NCBI GenBank assembly: GCA_964627995.1
Contig: CAZVLN010000084.1
Location: 1-5,494 of the forward strand
Direction of reading: 5' to 3'
Length of the DNA stretch: 5,494 bases
Origin: JAWLFI01 sp964627995
GTDB taxonomy: Bacteria > Bacteroidota > Bacteroidia > Chitinophagales > Saprospiraceae
Shown piece by piece: positions 1 through 4,600 of this stretch. The notes beneath the pieces were generated by a model. It had not been told where the DNA came from. It saw nothing but the letters and a program-made list of their open reading frames with translations, and searched no databases. Position 1 is the first letter of the stretch; every line of letters begins with the position of its first letter. Made by a program: the position numbers and the translations under genes.

Positions 1-27
1 ATAGGCACGCTGCTCCATTTGAGATGA
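1..27 (+). CDS. possible 3' end of an upstream gene (partial)
   Basis: Frame 1 is open from the window edge and ends at TGA 25-27, giving only a tail reading IGTLLHLR. The main support is position: a strong plus-strand terminator begins 10 bases after the stop. Frame 2 is closed by stops at 2-4 and 20-22. Frame 3 stays open but runs through the terminator, so frame 1 is the best choice. Eight residues are too few to name a product. A minus-strand gene starting at the ATG complementary to 16-18 cannot be excluded. Confidence 0.25.
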   Translation: MGTLLHLR

Positions 28-37
28 AAAGACGAAA

Positions 38-66
38 GGGCGTTTCCGCAAGGAGACGCCCTTTTT
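38..66 (+). terminator. intrinsic (Rho-independent) terminator
   Basis: A 10-bp stem (38-47 with 52-61, one G-U pair) is closed by a GCAA tetraloop of the stable GNRA type and followed directly by TTTTT at 62-66. This is a textbook intrinsic terminator for a plus-strand transcript entering from the left edge. The A-rich stretch before the stem (27-37) could let it also work weakly on the minus strand. Confidence 0.85.
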
Positions 67-67
67 G

Positions 68-121
68 TTTAGGTTTGCCCTGTGGAATAGCGTAGCGTGT
101 GTTCCACAGGGTAAACCTAAA
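68..121. repeat. long near-perfect inverted repeat (hairpin)
   Basis: The arms 68-87 and 102-121 are complementary over 20 positions with one G-T wobble (77/112). Two further pairs (88/101 wobble, 89/100) extend the stem to 22, leaving a loop of about 10 bases, GCGTAGCGTG. It starts two bases after the T-tract of the preceding terminator. There is no T-tract after the right arm, so it is not a second ordinary terminator. The long palindrome with a GCGTAGCG core resembles REP-type or other palindromic intergenic repeats, but copy number cannot be judged from one window. Alternatives are a transcript-end stabiliser or the end of a small non-autonomous mobile element. Confidence 0.8.
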
Positions 122-186
122 GGAAAAAAGGTTAAAGTAAGAAGTGAGGTATTAGGTCATAATTTGTTCGTTAGGGGTGTGTTCTT

Positions 187-326
187 GCGATAGCGATGAG
201 AGGGGATCCGCCAATCGGCGGATGTCCGAGCTCCCAGTTCGCTGGGAGCGAAGGACGGAACCCCCGGCCGTAGCGCCGCACTGCCAAGGCAGATGGCTTA
301 GCAGCAGATTTGGCAGTGAGGATCGC
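187..326 (+). ncRNA. candidate structured RNA or palindromic intergenic element
   Basis: This 140-base block is about 64% GC in AT-rich surroundings and is packed with complementary segments. Hairpin A pairs 206-212 with 217-223 around a 4-base loop. Hairpin B pairs 230-237 with 242-249, a perfect 8-bp stem with a TTCG tetraloop, extended by 224-227 with 253-256 across a purine internal loop (GA / GAA). Hairpin C pairs 279-287 with 310-318 over nine perfect base pairs. GGGG 202-205 can pair with CCCC 261-264, enclosing A and B, and GCGAT 187-191 can pair with ATCGC 322-326, enclosing everything as a multibranch fold. A short stem 265-268/275-278 is also possible. The UUCG loop and the purine internal loop favour the plus strand. 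I do not recognise it as a named RNA family. It could equally be a dispersed repeat. A 68-codon frame across it (177-383) reads as arginine-rich, hairpin-derived noise and is not called. Confidence 0.5.
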
Positions 327-496
327 CCTAAAAATTATTTTATCATTGCCTTTAATATCTCTGCTTTTTGTGGCTATACATGACTGAAAGGGTTCTATTA
401 AGCTCTCTACTATTAAAATGTCCCAGATAAAGTAAAGTAAGACCTTTGAAAAAATTAGTTAGTTTTGTTGATATAAATCTATTTTAAAAAAGTCAC
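327..496. other. AT-rich intergenic leader
   Basis: No gene is supported between the structured block and the ATG at 497. The sequence is AT-rich with only very short frames, such as 16 codons from 380. It probably contains the promoter and leader of the two-gene operon that follows. Together with the hairpins to its left it completes a non-coding stretch of over 400 bases. Confidence 0.6.
460..467 (+). promoter_or_regulatory. possible Bacteroidota-type -7 box
   Basis: TAGTTTTG matches the TAnnTTTG -7 consensus known for the primary sigma factor of Bacteroidota. It lies 29 bases before the ATG at 497, which would leave a leader of roughly 20 bases. The nearest TTTG (445-448) is only 11 bases upstream, too close for the usual -33 box at about 20 bases, so the match is incomplete and may be chance in AT-rich DNA. 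Confidence 0.3.
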
Positions 497-919
497 ATGA
501 ATACGCAGCGCTGGATACTTTTGTTGATAATGTTTTTGGGTATGTATGCCTCGCTTGCTACTCCTTGGATCGTGTATCCACGAATTGATGTCGTTTTGGA
601 GGGGAATATGGGAGACGGATGGGTTTTTTTCGCCCTGTTTGTCATTAGTATCTTAATCCTAATCATTCGGCATCGGAAGCGCGTTTTAAATCAAGTTCAA
701 AAATGGAGTCTATCAGTAATTATGGTCATCATGTTGTTATTAAGCGTAACAAAAATATCAGATTTCAATACTGAAAAGGCAACTTTTCAAAGTGAAGATC
801 CTTATTTGATAACAGCCAATGCAGGCTCTCATATTGGCTGGGGATTATATATGTTGATTGCTGTATTGGTATTGGCCCTGTTAGTGTCGCTTCTTTATCC
901 TAAAATCGTTCGATCATGA
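497..919 (+). CDS. predicted four-helix inner-membrane protein, function unknown
   Basis: The 140-residue product has four hydrophobic segments at roughly residues 6-25, 42-57, 70-86 and 112-134. The basic run RHRKR (58-62) lies between segments 2 and 3, and basic residues sit at both ends, so the positive-inside rule places both termini and that loop in the cytoplasm. Two acidic loops face outward: 26-41, ending in a GDGW turn, and 87-111. The outward loop after helix 1, the GDGW turn before helix 2, and the SHIGWGLYM entry to helix 4 give an architecture I associate with small uncharacterised bacterial membrane proteins; I cannot assign a family. The ATG at 497 follows an A-rich stretch with no Shine-Dalgarno box, as is usual in Bacteroidota. 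Its stop overlaps the next gene's start, so the two are probably co-transcribed and translationally coupled. No enzymatic motif is visible. Confidence 0.85.
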   Translation: MNTQRWILLLIMFLGMYASLATPWIVYPRIDVVLEGNMGDGWVFFALFVISILILIIRHRKRVLNQVQKWSLSVIMVIMLLLSVTKISDFNTEKATFQSEDPYLITANAGSHIGWGLYMLIAVLVLALLVSLLYPKIVRS

Positions 920-1416
920 GAAATTTGATCATGGCACTTTCTGTAATTTTTATCGGCTCTTGTTCGGACTGTGCTGGGCCTGGAATTTCTGATAAGCAAA
1001 TTCGGGAGCAGGCATTAGATGAAGCTAAGGAGATGTCAAATGCATATATGAATAAGGAGTACAGGGATTTTGTCTCTTATTCGCCTTCTATTTTGATTGA
1101 AGGTTTGGGTGGTGAAGATCAATTTATAGAATATTTGGAGATGTTGGATGAGCAAAACCTTGAAGGGCAGACCGAAATTCTTGATATTGAGATTGGTAAA
1201 GTCCTAGATGTAAGTAAAGAGGGAACGTCTATTCAAGTTTTAATAGAGCAAAAAGTACATAGTGAAGTGGCTGGGCGAAGAGTTACCCGGTCTGATAGCC
1301 TGATCGGCGTCAGAGAGGGGATGAACGCCGACTGGAAGTTTTTGAATGTAGGGGGGGGCGGAGACTCCATATTACGTGTTCGTTACCCATATTTGCACGA
1401 AGGCTGGGATTTTTAA
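916..1416 (+). CDS. lipoprotein with probable NTF2-like domain
   Basis: The 166-residue product begins with a short signal (MRNLIMALSVIF) and a lipobox IGSC, predicting cleavage before Cys16 and lipid anchoring in the envelope. The mature start SDC carries one acidic residue, which is not enough to claim the surface-export signal of Bacteroidota lipoproteins. Residues about 27-50 form a charged helix (EQALDEAKEMSNAYMNKEY). They are followed by YSPSILIEGLGGEDQFIEYL (55-74) and alternating strands ending in DWKFLNV (139-145). A helix, the 'P..I...GG.e.fi..l' segment, then a curved sheet is the pattern of small NTF2-like proteins common in Bacteroidota. The fold is inferred from pattern, not from a search. 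Its ATG overlaps the previous stop as ATGA, supporting a coupled operon. A run of eight G (1351-1358) encodes part of GGGG at 146-149. No catalytic residues are recognisable and no clear terminator follows. Confidence 0.85.
   Translation: MRNLIMALSVIFIGSCSDCAGPGISDKQIREQALDEAKEMSNAYMNKEYRDFVSYSPSILIEGLGGEDQFIEYLEMLDEQNLEGQTEILDIEIGKVLDVSKEGTSIQVLIEQKVHSEVAGRRVTRSDSLIGVREGMNADWKFLNVGGGGDSILRVRYPYLHEGWDF
1351..1358 (+). repeat. G8 homopolymer inside the lipoprotein gene
   Basis: Eight consecutive G residues sit in codons 146-148 of the lipoprotein. The frame is intact here and continues to a plausible C-terminus (RVRYPYLHEGWDF). Poly-G tracts of this length are prone to replication slippage and sequencing error; a one-base change would replace the last 19 or so residues. 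Confidence 0.9.
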
Positions 1417-1604
1417 AAAAACAAATAAGTGAGAATAGGCCTACTCATCGTTCTTCCTTTTGTTTTTCCCATTAATTTATTTTTCCAACCGCTTAACAAA
1501 ATATAATTCTGAAGTGTGTTTTTTTAATATAAAATAAATTATATTTACACTCGATTATCCTTTTGCCATATTATTATTGGCAATTAACCCCTAACTGAAA
1601 GAGC
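1417..1604. promoter_or_regulatory. AT-rich intergenic region with probable promoter of the HYR protein gene
   Basis: This 188-base gap is strongly AT-rich. TATATTTA at 1540-1547 differs by one base from the TAnnTTTG -7 consensus of Bacteroidota and would give a leader of about 50 bases, but no clear -33 TTG is seen. A 6-bp inverted repeat (TTGCCA 1563-1568 with TGGCAA 1578-1583, 9-base spacer) lies between this box and the start codon. No canonical terminator for the preceding operon is evident: the palindrome TAGGCCTA (1436-1443) has no loop and no T-tract. Confidence 0.35.
1563..1583. promoter_or_regulatory. short inverted repeat in the leader, possible operator
   Basis: TTGCCA and TGGCAA flank a 9-base AT spacer 21 bases upstream of the ATG at 1605. 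The symmetry and placement would suit a dimeric repressor site or a weak 5'-leader hairpin, but six base pairs can arise by chance in a window of this size. Confidence 0.2.
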
Positions 1605-1682
1605 ATGAATTACAAGTTTACCCACAGAAAATCAATTCTTTTTCTTTTGTTTTCACTTTTCTTTGCATTTTCTGGTTGGGGG
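1605..1682 (+). other. signal peptide of the HYR protein
   Basis: Residues 1-26 have a basic n-region (K4, H7, R8, K9), a hydrophobic core ILFLLFSLFFAF (11-22) and a c-region SGWG with small residues at -3 and -1, followed by Gln27. A G-W-G|Q ending is common among exported Bacteroidota proteins. No lipobox cysteine is present, so a free secreted or type IX-anchored protein is expected rather than a lipoprotein. Confidence 0.85.
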
Positions 1683-4600
1683 CAGACTCCTATGTGCCAA
1701 GATATAACTGTATCTCTTGATGGTTCTGGTGATGCCAGTATTACAGCAGCTGATATCGACGCAGGCTCTACAGGGAATGGTCCCTTAACCCTTTCTGTTA
1801 GCCCAAACTCTTTTAGCTGTGCGAATTTGGGAGCAAATACGGTAACTCTGACTGTTACTGATACAGTAGGGACTGCAACTTGCTCAGCGACAGTGACTGT
1901 CGAAGATAATATCTCTCCCACAGCTCAGTGCGTCAATAATCTAACTGTTTATTTAGAAGCTGATGGAACGGTGGATATTGATGCTATGGATGTGGATAAT
2001 GGCAGTTCTGATAATTGCTCGATAACTAGTTCTACACTATCACAATCAACCTTTGATTGTTCAAACATTGGTGATAACAACGTAGTACTTACGGTTACAG
2101 ACCAAAGCGGTAATTCAAGTACTTGTGAAACGACAGTTACAGTAAGTCCACTCGAGATTGAATTGCTTCCTGTGTGTTTGTGTAACAATGATGCCTCACC
2201 CAATGTGCTAGACGGGACCTATACGAGTACAGTAGTTGTCCGTTCTGATGAAGCCTTGCCTTCGGATTTAGAAATCGAGGTTATCTCTAGCTCTGGTGCT
2301 TTTCAAATTAACTCTAACATACCCATTCCAGCTTCTACTGAATTAGGCTATTGTAATGGGACTAATTGTCCCGATGGCGTAGAAGAGGGTGAGTACTATT
2401 TAGTTTTCACATCTAACAACGGAACTCCAATTTCGATGACCGTTGAAGAAACATGCTCTGAAACAGAATTAGAATTCAATGGAGAAGTATGTAATGACTA
2501 CCCGGCAGTGCCAACTTTTCCACAAGAGATTCTTGACAGTTTATTGTGTGTTGGAGAGGACTTTAGTCTACCTGCAAATGGTGGGGATTATTCCATATCG
2601 AACTTTCCACAAGAAACCCCGATTTTACCTCCCGGCTTTGAGCAAATGGGAGATGAACTATTTATCACTTACAATGAAGTTGTTTCTGGCCCTGTAGATC
2701 TTTTTTTACATGTGTCCCAAACGAATATGGGCAATGGAGTTTCAGACATATGTTATAGTACCGCCTATCAGCGAATTGAGGTTTTGCGTGGTCCGCAATT
2801 GGCTTCTCGTCACTTTAGCTGTCTTTCCCCAGGCGACTCTATCTTCTTAAGTAGCTTGTTAACCTCTTTTGGAACAGAAGACGGTATTTTTGAAGTAGAT
2901 GGGCAGGTCATTGATGAAGGGATTTTTAAACCAACCGCTGCCGGGTGCTATACGCTCTCTTACGATCCGGATATTTGTGACTTTGACCCGGTAGAAACTG
3001 AATTTTTAATAAGCTTTGCTGCAGAACCAGAATTAGACTTACTTACGAATGTTCCAGGACCCGTTTGTCAGGATGGTGGAACTTTTCAAATTACAGTGAA
3101 TAGAAACAGTACGGGAGGATCTCCGATTTTAAGCGTAACGCCTTCAGAGCCAGGATTCAATTTCAGCACCAGTGGAGATATTGCTACCGGGAACGTAACG
3201 ATAACCCTAGATGGGCCTGCATCTGCCGGAGGCGTCGACTACACTATTTGTTTAGAAGAAACCAATCAGGTTCCGCTCCCCTGCGATACGTTCAATATGA
3301 CCAATACTGAGTCATGTACAGGCTCAAGTTGCATTACTATTACTTTGTATAATGACGGTTTTGAGTGTGGGGATGCTGCATTATTCAATAGTGAGTGCGA
3401 ATTGCCGAATCCTCCTAGTCTTTGCCCAACAAAAGTCTCTCCTTCGCTAAATTTCAAATGTAGATGGCTGGATATTAAATTATTAGATATTATTGAAGCG
3501 AAAGTCGAGAAGCAACAGGCTGTATATGATTGCAAAGATGAAATGATTACGGTGGACGCCACTCTTAATTTACCCGGTAAGTTAGGTGATGCTGTAGCTT
3601 CTGGACCGACGGTTGGTAGTTTGCCCGGTATGAGTGTGATTTGTTCCATACTAAATTGGAGGTTGAGATTAGGATTTAGTATTTTTGGAAAACGTATCGA
3701 CTTAATTGATTTCAAGCCTTTTGGTGATCTCGGTGAAGGATGTAATGATACTATAGGCCAATTAATTTTGAGGTTGTTAAGCAAGGCTATTGGTGGAGAC
3801 GGAGGTGGAGGTTTTGTCGCCGCGGATACTCGAGGTATTGGAGTTTTTGACTATGTTGAAGAGATTAAATTTGGCACAACGAAAGAGGTTACAGTTGAAA
3901 ACAATGTTCAAGGTAATGGATATCTGAGTTTCCGTGTTGCGGGTGGCTGGCCATTTAAGGCTAGTAGCTTATGCGGCGGCGTTGTCAAAGAGACAATTAA
4001 TCTATTAGATTTATTGCCAATTGGTGCGATACCTATTGTTGGTCCTCCTGTCGAAGATTTAATAGCTGCTGCGGGATGTAATATAAATTTGGTTTTTTCC
4101 GCTTCTGGTGATTTGCAAATTCCCATTATAGACGTCTATCCTCCAGAAATTTTCAATTGTCAAGAAAACGGATATGAGTTCTTTACAAGTGTTGGATGTG
4201 ATATTCCGGCCAGTTGGTCCGTTCCTGCCGCATTTGAAGATTGTAAAGGTACTCCGCTTGATTATAAAGGAATTACTGCGAATGTAGATCTAACTTATTA
4301 TTCTGGTCCTCCTATACCTTCAGTAAATTCTATACAAGAGTCTGGAATTTATCAAACACAAGGTCCGCCCCCGGGATCTATACTTCCTCCAGGAACTTAT
4401 CCTGTGACTTATACCGCTGCGGGATGTAATGGAAATTTCACTACCTGTTCTTTTAATGTTAGGGTGACAATTGGGGATCCTGTTTTGGAGGTTCCAGAGG
4501 ATATCACCTTTAATAATGACGTAAACCAATGGACCGCTATAGGGAATGGTTTAGCGCCACTTCAAGGGATTGGTTGTTTATCCACCTTAAATTACAGCTA

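Noticed and set aside
177..383. 68-codon plus-strand frame over the structured block
   Set aside because: The translation is Arg/Pro-rich, arises from GC-rich hairpins, has no recognisable motif, and the DNA is better explained by base pairing.
445..467. TTTG (445-448) with TAGTTTTG (460-467) as a full promoter
   Set aside because: The 11-base gap is well short of the usual spacing between -33 and -7 boxes in Bacteroidota, so only the -7-like box is reported, at low confidence.
1431..1446. Palindrome around TAGGCCTA as a terminator for the two-gene operon
   Set aside because: The symmetric core leaves no loop, the outer arms need a bulge, and no T-tract follows directly.
1610..2203. Two minus-strand frames (1610-1921 and 1949-2203)
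   Set aside because: They lie antisense to the HYR modules; their Val/Thr/Ser-rich text is the reverse reading of repeated beta-strand codons.
2479..2697. 72-codon plus-strand frame
   Set aside because: It is out of frame inside the giant gene, whose own frame is continuous and shows domain structure.
3266..3784. 172-codon minus-strand frame
   Set aside because: Although long, it is antisense to an intact coding frame, has no signal, motif or ribosome-binding context, and covers part of the atypical central segment whose plus-strand reading is coherent.
4068..4430. 15-base direct repeat GCTGCGGGATGTAAT at 4068-4082 and 4416-4430
   Set aside because: It encodes AAGCN in both places but the flanks are unrelated; probably chance or a shared beta-turn, not a mobile or recombination repeat.
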